From Akkermansia sp. (GTDB lineage: Bacteria > Verrucomicrobiota > Verrucomicrobiia > Verrucomicrobiales > Akkermansiaceae): a stretch of DNA of 45,418 nucleotides. The DNA is taken from the NCBI GenBank assembly GCA_017415555.1, contig JAFQGF010000030.1:1-45418 (forward strand). The letters run 5' to 3'. Of the stretch, positions 35,258 to 42,854 are shown piece after piece. Every line of letters starts with the position of its first letter. The first letter of the stretch is position 1. A model generated the notes under the pieces. It ran no database searches and was not told the origin of the DNA. It saw nothing but the letters and a program-made list of their open reading frames with translations. Made by a program: the position numbers and the translations under genes.

Positions 35258-35286
35258 ATTATAGGGCGCTCGCGCGTGCGCGTCAA
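35258..35286 (-). promoter_or_regulatory. Leaderless-type promoter of the metal importer operon
   Basis: On the minus strand, TTGACG (35286-35281), an exact 17-bp spacer and a perfect TATAAT (35263-35258), 7 bases before ATG 35250. The spacer is an alternating GC-rich tract (GCGCACGCGCGAGCGC), a possible repressor site; it does not resemble the known enterobacterial Zur box. Confidence 0.75.
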
Positions 35287-35321
35287 TCCCCTGTTTAGTC
35301 AGTAGGAGTATTAGTTGTGTC

Positions 35322-36626
35322 TTACTTTTTTCGTCTCAGGCTCGCGGGCAGAATGCGAAGCTGTTCTCTGTATTTGGCGATGGTGCGTCGCGCGATGGGG
35401 ATTCCTTCCTGCTCCAGCAACTCTGCCATAGCCGCATCGCTGAGCGGCTTGCCCGGGTCTTCATCTGCCACGAGCTGGCGTATGCGGGCCTGCACACTGC
35501 CTGCGGATTCAGTCTCGCTGACGGCAGAAGTAAAGAAGCGGCGCAACTCGAATACCCCATGTGCACAACGCAGGTATTTGCCACGCACGGCACGGGATAC
35601 GGTGGATGTACTGATACCCAGTTCCGTGGCGACCCTGTCCATTCGCAGCGGCACCAGGTACTCCGGCCCTCGCAGGAAAAACGCCTTCTGCTGCTCCACA
35701 ATAGTCCGGGCGACAGAAAGTATGGTCTGTTGACGGTCATGGATGGCGCGAATCAGTTCCCGCCCTTCGCGGAAGCAGCGGGAGAGATAGGCGCGAAGTT
35801 CCGGGTTATCTGCCCGTTCCGACAGCATTTCCCGGTATGAGGCAGAAAGCGCGAGGCGGGGTATACCTTCCTCTGTGAGGCTGACGTTCAGTTTTCCTTC
35901 CTCTTCTTCCACCACGACGTCCGGCGTGATAATCTGCAGCTCCGTCCTTGCAAATCCGCTGCCCGGGTCCGGGTTGAGGCGTGCAATGCGTCGGGCTGCC
36001 AGTGCCACCGCTTCCTCCTCCACATCCAGAGCGCGTGCAGCCTCTGCGTAGCGGTGGCGCACCAGGTCGTCCCAGTGGTGGCGCAGGAGTTGCATGGGGA
36101 TTCCCCCGCGTTCTCCCCGGCGTTGTAATTGCAGGATGAGGCTTTCCCGCAAATCCGTTGCACCTACCCCGGCCGGCTCCAGATCCTGTATGGCTCGCAG
36201 GGCTCTGCGGAACACCGTGGCATCCAGTCCCAGCTCGTTCTCCACCTGCTGCGGTGGCTCGGCAAAAAATCCGTGGTGGTTCAGGTAGGGGATAATAGCG
36301 AGAGCTGCGGCTTCTGTTTCCGGGGGCAGGGCACTGCGACGAATCTGTTCCTCCAGGTGAGCCCCCAGTGTTATCTGCTCTGTCAGGGATTCCAGAAAGC
36401 GTGCGTGGCGCTGTGTGGCATCCCGATTTGGGCTGCTACCCTGTCCGGACGTATCTTCTTCCCGGAGCGGGGGTAATTCTTCCAGCGCCGGATTGCCCGC
36501 CAGTGCCTGGGTGGCCAGTTCGTTCAGCTCCGCATTATTGGCCTGCAGGGCGCGCATGAACATCTGCACGGCAGCTGTTGCTGCCATGTTTTGCCGCATG
36601 CCTTGCTGCATTCCTGTTGCACTCAC
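35322..36626 (-). CDS. rpoN: RNA polymerase sigma-54 factor
   Basis: 434 residues with the GTG start at 36626, 429 with ATG 36611. Region I is Gln/Leu-rich (QQGMRQNMAATAAVQMFMRAL), followed by an acidic linker (PPLREEDTSGQ). The core-binding and helix-turn-helix regions occupy about 85-370 (with RVATELGISTSTVSRAVRGKYL). The RpoN box ARRTIAKYRE lies near residue 415. Sigma-54 directs transcription at -24/-12 promoters with AAA+ activators; none is encoded here. The GTG is favoured because TTGCTA-N17-TAAGAC ends 7 bases before it; a TTG at 36668 in the longer frame is unlikely. It is upstream of, and in the same direction as, znuA, which has its own promoter. Confidence 0.92.
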   Translation of the reverse strand: MSATGMQQGMRQNMAATAAVQMFMRALQANNAELNELATQALAGNPALEELPPLREEDTSGQGSSPNRDATQRHARFLESLTEQITLGAHLEEQIRRSALPPETEAAALAIIPYLNHHGFFAEPPQQVENELGLDATVFRRALRAIQDLEPAGVGATDLRESLILQLQRRGERGGIPMQLLRHHWDDLVRHRYAEAARALDVEEEAVALAARRIARLNPDPGSGFARTELQIITPDVVVEEEEGKLNVSLTEEGIPRLALSASYREMLSERADNPELRAYLSRCFREGRELIRAIHDRQQTILSVARTIVEQQKAFFLRGPEYLVPLRMDRVATELGISTSTVSRAVRGKYLRCAHGVFELRRFFTSAVSETESAGSVQARIRQLVADEDPGKPLSDAAMAELLEQEGIPIARRTIAKYREQLRILPASLRRKK

Positions 36627-36633
36627 GCGACAT

Positions 36634-36662
36634 GTCTTAGCAGATTTACTTCTCGATAGCAA
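36634..36662 (-). promoter_or_regulatory. Leaderless-type promoter of rpoN
   Basis: On the minus strand, TTGCTA (36662-36657), a 17-bp spacer and TAAGAC (36639-36634), with GTG 7 bases later at 36626. The rest of the gap to the next gene (36663-36922) shows no gene, only GC-rich short repeats around 36680-36770. Confidence 0.4.
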
Positions 36663-36922
36663 GCGCAAAGCGCGTGTGCGACGTTCTCAGCGTGTGCCTC
36701 ACATAGGTTGGCCTCATACGCAGCTCGCAGTGCTGCGTGCTTCATGCTCGCACCCGTGCGGGCTTTAACAATTTATAGAGATATTATCTGCGGCTGCAGG
36801 CGATAGGGAAGTTTTTGGCGAGCATCTCGCTGGCGTGAGAACGAGATTGTGCATCGCAGTGCAGTGATAAAATTCGTCACCCTGCCCTCCCTCACGCACC
36901 ATCATTCTGCTGGAGAAAAATC

Positions 36923-36951
36923 TTGAGTTAGGATAACCTAAACACTAGAAT
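36923..36951 (+). promoter_or_regulatory. Leaderless-type promoter of the ferredoxin gene
   Basis: TTGAGT (36923-36928), a 17-bp spacer and TAGAAT (36946-36951), with the ATG 7 bases later at 36959, so the start codon should be at the 5' end of the mRNA. Confidence 0.6.
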
Positions 36952-36958
36952 ATAACGC

Positions 36959-37708
36959 ATGAGTACGACAGAATGGACAACGGCAGTTTTCAGTCCCACG
37001 GGCGGATGCGAAAAGGTAGCAAAGGCAATCGAGCCGAATCCGTCGGTTCGCCGGGTGGATTTGTGCGAACACGTAGAGCCGCAGTCGGTACAGGGGGTGC
37101 TGATGGCAGTTGTACCGGTGTATGGTGGACGTGTGCCGGAAGTGGCTCTGGAGCGTCTCCGTGCCCTCCGTGGGGATGGAACTCCGGCTGTTGCTGTGGT
37201 GGTGTATGGCAATCGTGCCTACGAGGATGCTCTGCTGGAGCTGCATACGGAACTGACTGCTAATGGATTCAAGGTGATAGCTGCTGCGGCATTTATTGCC
37301 GAGCATTCTATTGTGAGAACGATTGCCAAGGGACGCCCCAATGAGGCTGATTGTGCTGTGGCGGCTGAGTTTGGCCGCCGGGTATCTGCGAAAGTGGCTG
37401 CCGAGGATATGTCTGCCATTTGTGTTCCCGGTAATATCCCCTATCGGGAGCGGCCCCGGATTCCTGTGACGATACTGACCCTGGATTCCTGCCGCGGCTG
37501 CGGGCGTTGCGCTCGCCTGTGTCCTACGGGGGCCATTTCCCCTGCTACTCCGGATAAGACAGACCCCGCCAAATGTATTCTCTGCATGCGTTGCGTGAGC
37601 GTGTGCTTCCGCCGCGCTCGTTTGCTGCCCCCGCCCGTTGTGGAGGGGATGATGCAGCGCCTCAATCTGGTAGCCTCAGAACCAAAGCAGCCCGAAATCT
37701 TTATCTGA
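36959..37708 (+). CDS. EFR1-like flavodoxin/ferredoxin fusion protein
   Basis: A 249-residue cytoplasmic redox protein. An N-terminal flavodoxin-like domain (about 1-165) begins with the phosphate-loop-like FSPTGGCEKVAKAI and contains VPVYGGRVPEVALERL. A C-terminal two-cluster ferredoxin domain carries CRGCGRCARLCPTGAI (from about residue 178) and CILCMRCVSVCFRRA (from about 205); each has the C-x2-C-x2-C-x3-C spacing of [4Fe-4S] clusters. It should shuttle electrons between FMN and iron-sulfur centres in an anaerobe. The partner is unknown. It is monocistronic, with a promoter directly abutting the ATG and a hairpin before the tRNA genes downstream. Confidence 0.85.
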   Translation: MSTTEWTTAVFSPTGGCEKVAKAIEPNPSVRRVDLCEHVEPQSVQGVLMAVVPVYGGRVPEVALERLRALRGDGTPAVAVVVYGNRAYEDALLELHTELTANGFKVIAAAAFIAEHSIVRTIAKGRPNEADCAVAAEFGRRVSAKVAAEDMSAICVPGNIPYRERPRIPVTILTLDSCRGCGRCARLCPTGAISPATPDKTDPAKCILCMRCVSVCFRRARLLPPPVVEGMMQRLNLVASEPKQPEIFI

Positions 37709-37762
37709 CAGACGCCGTCAGAAGAATAATTGGGCTTGCCCCGAATCCCCCCCTTGAAGCAG

Positions 37763-37788
37763 TAAAGCCCCTCAGATGAGGGGCTTTA
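37763..37788. terminator. Hairpin between the ferredoxin and tRNA-Gly genes
   Basis: A perfect 11-bp stem (37763-37773 with 37778-37788, arm TAAAGCCCCTC) with an AGAT loop. It may end transcription of both the ferredoxin gene and the convergent tRNA genes. Confidence 0.75.
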
Positions 37789-37790
37789 AG

Positions 37791-37862
37791 AGCGGGCGAT
37801 GGGATTCGAACCCACGACATCAACCTTGGCAAGGTTGCGCTCTACCACTGAGCTACGCCCGC
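37791..37862 (-). tRNA. tRNA-Gly(GCC), copy 2
   Basis: A 72-nt cloverleaf on the minus strand. Acceptor arms GCGGGCG and CGCCCGC pair, the D-arm has TAGCTCAGTGGTAGAGC, and the anticodon stem CAACC/GGTTG encloses TTGCCAA with anticodon GCC. The T-arm contains GGTTCGAATCC. The CCA end is not encoded. It is identical to the copy 21 bp upstream in the transcript. Confidence 0.95.
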
Positions 37863-37883
37863 ATGTTGCGGATATATGTGAGA

Positions 37884-37955
37884 AGCGGGCGATGGGATTC
37901 GAACCCACGACATCAACCTTGGCAAGGTTGCGCTCTACCACTGAGCTACGCCCGC
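37884..37955 (-). tRNA. tRNA-Gly(GCC), copy 1
   Basis: Sequence-identical to the copy at 37791-37862: the same cloverleaf, anticodon GCC, no encoded CCA. It is the promoter-proximal copy, so the two are probably one transcript processed by RNases P and Z. Confidence 0.95.
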
Positions 37956-37997
37956 GTGCTTCTCTGGTTTCCTGCCTTGCGGCGTGGAAGCGGGGAC

Positions 37998-38025
37998 ATT
38001 ATACACATCTGAGCTACGAAAGCAA
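37998..38025 (-). promoter_or_regulatory. Promoter of the tRNA-Gly pair
   Basis: On the minus strand, TTGCTT (38025-38020), a 16-bp spacer and a perfect TATAAT (38003-37998), about 42 bp before the first tRNA. The spacer contains CGTAGCTCAG, identical to the D-arm start of the tRNA itself. Confidence 0.6.
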
Positions 38026-38057
38026 GTCTTTTTTTGAGAAAATGCGGAAAAAGGCGT

Positions 38058-38090
38058 AAAAAAAATCAGCCCTGCGAGGAGCAGGGCTGA
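38058..38090 (-). terminator. Intrinsic terminator of the FKBP gene
   Basis: A perfect 10-bp stem (38066-38075 with 38081-38090) with a GAGGA loop, followed on the minus strand by eight U (38065-38058). It starts 27 bp past the stop. Confidence 0.9.
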
Positions 38091-38116
38091 GAGAAGAATG
38101 GTTTTACAGGGCTGCT

Positions 38117-38947
38117 TTAGCGGGTGCCGACAGGCTGCATGCCGCTCTCTTCGAGCTGCTTGAGGATTTCGGGTGTCAGCTGGTAGGGGTTACCCTGGCT
38201 GCCGCGTGCGGGCTTGATGTCCACGAGTTTGAGCTTGAAGATGAGGGTGGCATTGTTGCCGATGACGCCGGGGCCCTGCTCGCCGTAAGCGAGGTCAGAG
38301 GGGATGTAAATCTCCCACTCGGAGCCGATGGGCATGAGCTTGAGAGCCTCCGAGAAACCGGGGATAACCTGGCCGATGGGCATGTCGACGGGGGTTGCGC
38401 TGGCATCGAAGACGGTACCGTCGAGCAGCTTGCCCTCATAGGTGATGGAGGCGATGGCGCCGGCACCATCCGTGGTGGCATCGTACTTGCGTCCCTTACC
38501 CTCGGTAAGCACCTTATACTGCAGGCCGCTCTTGGTGGTGACAACGCCGTCTTTCTTGGCGTTCTCAGCCAGGAAAGCCTCTCCCTTAGCCTTGTTTTCG
38601 GCGGCAACCTTGGCGGCGCGCTCCTGCAGCACGGACATGAAGGCCTGCATGCAGGCGGCAACGTCCTTCTCCTTCATTTCGGGGGCTACCTTGTTGGCAA
38701 GACCATCTGCAACACCTTTAAAGAAGATGGCCTGGTCAAAGTCATCTGCTCGCAGGGTGTTGGCATCCATGGCAAGCTGATTGCCGAACTGCTGTCCCAG
38801 CAGGTAGGAGAACACAGTCTTAACCTCCTCCGGGGAGGGGGTGGCCGGAGCCTGTGCTGCGGGGGCCGGGGCTGTCTCCTGTGCGAATGTAAGCGGTGCC
38901 AGGGCTGCAACAGCCAGGCTCAGTATGGTACGTGTTGTGTGTTTCAT
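38117..38947 (-). CDS. Exported FKBP-type peptidyl-prolyl isomerase (Mip/FkpA-like)
   Basis: 276 residues. A signal peptide (LSLAVAALAPLTFA, cleavage near residue 22) and an Ala/Pro-rich linker precede an N-terminal helical dimerisation-type region (about 38-130, with VFSYLLGQQFGNQLAM and AFMSVLQERAAKVAAENKAKGEAFL). The FKBP domain covers about 145-255, with YEGKLLDGTVFDAS, GQVIPGFSEALKLMPIGSEWEIYIP and YGEQGPGVIGNNATLIFKLKL. This is the standard FkpA/Mip plan, so it should speed proline isomerisation in the periplasm. The C-terminus is extended by about 20 residues (LTPEILKQLEESG). Monocistronic; promoter lies inside the 3' end of the upstream small gene. Confidence 0.92.
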   Translation of the reverse strand: MKHTTRTILSLAVAALAPLTFAQETAPAPAAQAPATPSPEEVKTVFSYLLGQQFGNQLAMDANTLRADDFDQAIFFKGVADGLANKVAPEMKEKDVAACMQAFMSVLQERAAKVAAENKAKGEAFLAENAKKDGVVTTKSGLQYKVLTEGKGRKYDATTDGAGAIASITYEGKLLDGTVFDASATPVDMPIGQVIPGFSEALKLMPIGSEWEIYIPSDLAYGEQGPGVIGNNATLIFKLKLVDIKPARGSQGNPYQLTPEILKQLEESGMQPVGTR

Positions 38948-38950
38948 GAT

Positions 38951-38989
38951 GTAAAAGGATGTTTTACTTCTGCCATATCAGACTTTCAA
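38951..38989 (-). promoter_or_regulatory. Promoter and inverted repeat upstream of the FKBP gene
   Basis: On the minus strand, TTGAAA (38989-38984), a 17-bp spacer and TAAAAC (38966-38961), 13 bases before ATG 38947. An inverted repeat GTAAAA-N5-TTTTAC (38951-38967) covers the -10 box and the likely start of transcription, a suitable place for a repressor. Confidence 0.5.
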
Positions 38990-39481
38990 AGTCGTACCTT
39001 TGTTCGTAGAAATTGCTTTTATGACAGATTCGTATATTTTGTCGAGCGTGTCGGGCTTTTCCACCTGGTATTCCACGTTGTGGCTGTAGGTGCCTTCCGG
39101 GAAGCTTTTGGTCGGTAGCGCACTGTTGGTACCGGTTTTGCTCTCGATGAGCTTGCGGGTGTTGCTCAGGCGATCCTTATACTGCTTCTGTTGGGAATTG
39201 GTGTTGGTGCAGTAAATACGGATGCTGTTATTGCCGGTTGTATCGATGGTGACCTCTTTGACCAACTGGTTGCCAACGTTGTAGGTGTGTTTGTTGACGC
39301 TGGTGATAGCCGAGATTCTCACGGTTGTCATGGCAGTATTAGGGCAGCCGATAATGCACACCCAGAATTTATCGGACGCCTTGGGGGTATTGTCATTTTC
39401 CTGTGCGGAGAGCTGCGGGGTGAACAGAATGCCGCAGAGGGCTATGGCGGAAAGGCTGAGTACGGATATGAGGCGTTTCAT
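38978..39481 (-). CDS. Small secreted protein of unknown function
   Basis: 167 residues with a signal peptide (LSLSAIALCGILFTPQLSA, cleavage near residue 26). The mature part begins acidic/polar (QENDNTPKASDKFW) and contains an Asn/Thr-rich beta-type region (VTIDTTGNNSIRIYCTNTNSQ). A pair of cysteines (CIIGC) near residue 42 and one near 105 could form a disulfide. The C-terminal half is Lys/Thr-rich. I do not recognise the family. It has a near-consensus promoter 9 bases from its ATG and lies immediately downstream of the L,D-transpeptidase gene, in the same direction; the FKBP promoter is embedded in its 3' end. Confidence 0.65.
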   Translation of the reverse strand: MKRLISVLSLSAIALCGILFTPQLSAQENDNTPKASDKFWVCIIGCPNTAMTTVRISAITSVNKHTYNVGNQLVKEVTIDTTGNNSIRIYCTNTNSQQKQYKDRLSNTRKLIESKTGTNSALPTKSFPEGTYSHNVEYQVEKPDTLDKIYESVIKAISTNKGTTLKV

Positions 39482-39490
39482 GATGATTCT

Positions 39491-39519
39491 GTTGTATGTG
39501 AAATATGGTGGGATGTCAA
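39491..39519 (-). promoter_or_regulatory. Leaderless-type promoter of the small secreted protein gene
   Basis: On the minus strand, a consensus TTGACA (39519-39514), a 17-bp spacer and TACAAC (39496-39491), 9 bases before ATG 39481. Confidence 0.6.
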
Positions 39520-39530
39520 GCCCAAAACTC

Positions 39531-40262
39531 TCAGGGCAGCAGCCAGGACTTGCGCCGACTAGCGTATTCCTCCCGTGGCAGAAGTATGTAGACCGGGTGG
39601 CGGGAGGGATTGAGGCGGGCTATGATGCTGCGGAGGTTTGCTTCGTCCATGGCGGTGCAGCCGGCAGTTGGGGCAGCACCGTTGCGCCGCCAGATGTGGA
39701 AGAAGATGGAAGAGCCCGCTCCCACCTGCGGCTTGTTTGTATTGTGGCAGATAAGCAGCTTAATGCTGTGGGCATAGTCGTTCTGGCGCATCTGCTCCTT
39801 CTTTTCCCAGGCCGTGCGGGCAGGGTGATTCAGCCGGACATGGCGGTTGTAGAGCTTCGGGTATGCCGGGTCGCTCACCCATAAATCTGCCGGCCCCACT
39901 TGTACATAGGGGATGCGGGCATCGCGCTGCACAGTTTTTTTATTTGTTACCCACAGCCCCCCCAGCTCAAACACACCGGCCGGGGAGCGGCCATCGCCCT
40001 CGGCCTTGGTGGTGGCAAACCACGGGTTGCTGTGTAGGCCCAGCCCCCACACCAGCCCCGCACGCCCCAAGCGCCCACGGAAAGGCCCCAACACGCGTAC
40101 CCAGCGACCTGCTGCATTTTTTTCCACGACAGAAAGCGTCACATGGGAATCATTCCATCCCTCTGCAATGCCGATAATAGCCTGCGTGCATTCGCGCGGC
40201 ACAGCCGCTTCTGCCACACAGGCCAGCAGCATCACGAGAACAATGTGGAACCAACCTTTCAT
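39531..40262 (-). CDS. L,D-transpeptidase-like (YkuD) protein
   Basis: 243 residues, exported. The signal (FHIVLVMLLACVAEA) could end at a lipobox-like LLAC or at AEA. YkuD-type motifs are visible: GDGRSPAGVFELG (about 90-101) and the catalytic-type pair His189 in FFHIWRRNG and Cys202 in PTAGCTAMDEANL. The usual order H-x(n)-S/T-x-G-C is kept. Members of this family cross-link peptidoglycan by 3-3 bonds or attach lipoproteins to it. This subgroup (with LWVSDPAYPKLYNRHVRL) often lacks demonstrated activity, so function is inferred. The promoter predicts a leaderless mRNA. The gene ends 12 bp before the -35 box of the next gene. Confidence 0.75.
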   Translation of the reverse strand: MKGWFHIVLVMLLACVAEAAVPRECTQAIIGIAEGWNDSHVTLSVVEKNAAGRWVRVLGPFRGRLGRAGLVWGLGLHSNPWFATTKAEGDGRSPAGVFELGGLWVTNKKTVQRDARIPYVQVGPADLWVSDPAYPKLYNRHVRLNHPARTAWEKKEQMRQNDYAHSIKLLICHNTNKPQVGAGSSIFFHIWRRNGAAPTAGCTAMDEANLRSIIARLNPSRHPVYILLPREEYASRRKSWLLP

Positions 40263-40270
40263 GTGGCGGC

Positions 40271-40299
40271 ATTCTACAGTATTGTATCTCTCTCCGCAA
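40271..40299 (-). promoter_or_regulatory. Leaderless-type promoter of the L,D-transpeptidase-like gene
   Basis: On the minus strand, TTGCGG (40299-40294), a 17-bp spacer and TAGAAT (40276-40271), 8 bases before ATG 40262. Confidence 0.6.
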
Positions 40300-40352
40300 G
40301 TCCGTCGCGCGTCAGTAGCCTTCTCTTAATCCGGATTCTGATGGGATTTTGC

Positions 40353-40381
40353 TTGCCAAAACAGTTATAATAAGGGAGAAT
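40353..40381 (+). promoter_or_regulatory. Promoter of the U32-nhaC operon
   Basis: TTGCCA (40353-40358), a 17-bp spacer and GAGAAT (40376-40381), 10 bases before ATG 40392. A perfect TATAAT at 40366-40371 lies in the same stretch and could be the real -10 with a 13-nt leader; the two cannot be separated by eye. Confidence 0.45.
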
Positions 40382-40391
40382 AGGCGGCGAC

Positions 40392-42839
40392 ATGCCGGAA
40401 TTAACACCTGAGATACTGGCCCCCGCGGGGAATTGGGACTGTGTGCGTGCCGCTGTGGCAAACGGAGCACATGCGGTGTACTTTGGGTTGGACCGCTTCA
40501 ATGCCCGTATGCGGGCAGATAATTTCACGCGAGACGATTTGTCGGCTCTGGTGCCTTTTTTGCATGCGCGGGGCGTGCGTGCGTATGTGACGATGAATGT
40601 GCTTATCTTTCCGGCGGAGATGGGGGAGGCGCTGGAGTATCTGGACGCGCTGGATGCCGCCGGGGTGGATGCTGTGATTGTGCAGGATCTGGGGTTGGCT
40701 GCACTGGTGAGCCGCTACCGACGGGAGGGGCGCTGGAAGATAGAGCTGCACATCTCTACGCAGATGACGGTGAGCAGCCCGGAGGCTGTGCAGTGGGTGG
40801 ATGAGATGTTTGACCCGCAGCAGATTGTGCTCTCCCGAGAGTTGTCGCTCAAAGAGATTGGGGCTTGTGCCAGGGCAACGCAGAAGCCCATCGAGGTGTT
40901 CTGCCACGGGGCTCTGTGTGTAGCCTACTCCGGCCAGTGCCTGACGAGCGAGAGCCTGGGGCAGCGCAGCGCCAACCGTGGTGAGTGTGCACAGGCCTGC
41001 CGCATGCCCTACAAGTTGGAGGTGGATGGCCGCATGCGCGACCTGGGCGAGCGCCGCTACATTTTCTCGCCGCAGGACCTGTGCGCTCTGGAACGCGTAC
41101 CGGAGCTGCTGGCAGCCGGGGTGCGGAGCTTCAAGATTGAAGGCCGCCTGAAAAGTCCGGAATATGTAGCTGCCACCACTCGCGCTTACCGTCGTGCGCT
41201 GGATGCGGCGCTGGCCGGGAAGACCGTGCCTGCAGTCCGCCAGGCGGCGGATTTGTATGCCATGCAGATGTCATTCTCCCGCGGTTTCTCTTTTGGCTGG
41301 CTGGATGGGACGGACCACCCACTGCTGACGCATGGTCGCTTCGGCAAGAAACGCGGAGCTCTGGCCGGGCGTATTGTGCGCGTGGGTGAGGGCTGGGTGG
41401 AGCTGGCCGGCGTGCCTGCCATGCCTATCGCCCCGGGCGATGGATTTGTGGTGGATGCCGGGCAGGATCGCAACGAGGAGCAGGGCGGCCGTATCTGGAA
41501 GGTGCAGGGGAGCCGCCTCTTCTTCCATGGCAAGGGAAGCCACATAGATTGGCGCTTTGTGCGTCCCGGTGATTTGCTGTGGAAAACTGCAGACCCCGCG
41601 CTGGACAAGATGTTGCATGCCACCTGGTGCAATTTTGCCCGCACGGCGGACGCGCCGTCTCAGTCGCTGAATATTCATTTTGAGGGGCGCATGGGCTCCC
41701 AGCTTACGGCAAGCTGCCGCGGGGTGACTGTTGGCAGCGGGCAGCCGCTGGAGCCGGCGGAAAAACGTCCGCTGACGCCGGAGGTGTTGGAGGCTCAGTT
41801 CGGGCGTCTGGGTGGTACGGGGTACAGCCTGGGCACATGCAGCTATGAGCTGGAGGAGGGCTTGATGCTGCCGCTGAGTGTGCTCAACCGCATGCGGCGC
41901 GAGCTGGTGGAACAACTGCCTGCTGCCGAGGTGGCTCCCGCACAGCGCCCGGCTATTGTCTGGAAGAACTGGCAGGGCGAGTTTGCACCTGTTAAGGCGA
42001 GCGATAAGTACAAGCTCTCCGTGCTGTGCCGTGAGCCTGAGCAGGCGTATGCAGCCGCAGCCGCAGGGGTGAAGCGCGTTTACTTGGATTTTACAGACAT
42101 GAAGCAGTATGCTCCCGTGGTGCAGAAGCTGCGCGAGGATTATCCCGGTACAGCCGTGTGGATTGCCACGCTGCGCATCATGAAGCCACGGGAGGGAGGT
42201 TACTTCAAGTTCATACTGGAGGCTCAGCCGGATGGCGTACTGGTACGCAATCTTGGGGCGGCTCAATACTTCCGCGACAAGGGGCTGCCGTTGGTGGCAG
42301 ATTTCTCCCTCAATGCAGCAAATCCGGAGAGCGTGAAGCTGCTGCGCGGCCGGGGCATGCAGCGTGTGACTGTTTCCTATGACCTGAATGCCCATCAGCT
42401 GGCCGACCTGCTGCGCAGTGCCTGCGGGCCGGAGCTGGAGCTGACGCTGCACCAGCATATCCCCATGTTCCATACAGAGCACTGTGTGTTCTGTACATTC
42501 CTGTCGCAGGGACATAGTTTCCTGGATTGCGGGCGCCCCTGCGAGCATCATCGGGTGCGTGTGATGGATCGTACCTATGCCATGCACTACCTGCGCAGCG
42601 ATGAGGGCTGCCGCAACACTCTCTTCAACGGGCGCGCCCAGACGGCTGCCCGCTATGTGGCCGGTATGCGACGCATGGGGCTGCGCTGTTTCCGCCTGGA
42701 ATTGCTGGAGGAAAATGCTGAGCAGACTGAGGCTCTCATCACAGCCTACCGGGCTCTGATGCGCGGCAAGCTGGAGCCACAGCAGCTGATGGAACAACTG
42801 GATTTGCTGGATAGAATCGGTGTAACAGAAACAAAATAA
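40392..42839 (+). CDS. U32 peptidase-family protein (RlhA/DUF3656-like)
   Basis: 815 residues, cytoplasmic. The N-terminus has the U32 opening PEILAPAGNWDCVRAAVANGAHAVYFGLDRFNAR. The family cysteine-rich site is at about 185-205 (CLTSESLGQRSANRGECAQACRMPY, split here: CLTSES, then GECAQAC). A long middle domain of the DUF3656 type follows (about 290-540). A second U32-like half (about 560-800) has HCVFCTFLSQ (near 697) and DCGRPCEHH. E. coli RlhA, which hydroxylates 23S rRNA C2501, has this plan but is about 650 residues; the second half here is longer. The cysteines probably hold an iron-sulfur cluster. Function as an RNA hydroxylase is inferred. First gene of an operon with nhaC (15 bp gap). 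Confidence 0.85.
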   Translation: MPELTPEILAPAGNWDCVRAAVANGAHAVYFGLDRFNARMRADNFTRDDLSALVPFLHARGVRAYVTMNVLIFPAEMGEALEYLDALDAAGVDAVIVQDLGLAALVSRYRREGRWKIELHISTQMTVSSPEAVQWVDEMFDPQQIVLSRELSLKEIGACARATQKPIEVFCHGALCVAYSGQCLTSESLGQRSANRGECAQACRMPYKLEVDGRMRDLGERRYIFSPQDLCALERVPELLAAGVRSFKIEGRLKSPEYVAATTRAYRRALDAALAGKTVPAVRQAADLYAMQMSFSRGFSFGWLDGTDHPLLTHGRFGKKRGALAGRIVRVGEGWVELAGVPAMPIAPGDGFVVDAGQDRNEEQGGRIWKVQGSRLFFHGKGSHIDWRFVRPGDLLWKTADPALDKMLHATWCNFARTADAPSQSLNIHFEGRMGSQLTASCRGVTVGSGQPLEPAEKRPLTPEVLEAQFGRLGGTGYSLGTCSYELEEGLMLPLSVLNRMRRELVEQLPAAEVAPAQRPAIVWKNWQGEFAPVKASDKYKLSVLCREPEQAYAAAAAGVKRVYLDFTDMKQYAPVVQKLREDYPGTAVWIATLRIMKPREGGYFKFILEAQPDGVLVRNLGAAQYFRDKGLPLVADFSLNAANPESVKLLRGRGMQRVTVSYDLNAHQLADLLRSACGPELELTLHQHIPMFHTEHCVFCTFLSQGHSFLDCGRPCEHHRVRVMDRTYAMHYLRSDEGCRNTLFNGRAQTAARYVAGMRRMGLRCFRLELLEENAEQTEALITAYRALMRGKLEPQQLMEQLDLLDRIGVTETK

Positions 42840-42854
42840 TTTTTTTATATCAAT

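Noticed and set aside
35251..35286. Longer N-terminus for ZnuA
   Set aside because: It would start in the -35 box of a near-consensus promoter, and the signal peptide begins at the ATG at 35250.
37776..38012. Repeated reading frames (SGRWDSNPRHQPWQGCALPLSYAR) over the tRNA pair
   Set aside because: This is the well-known artefact of translating the antisense of tRNA-Gly genes.
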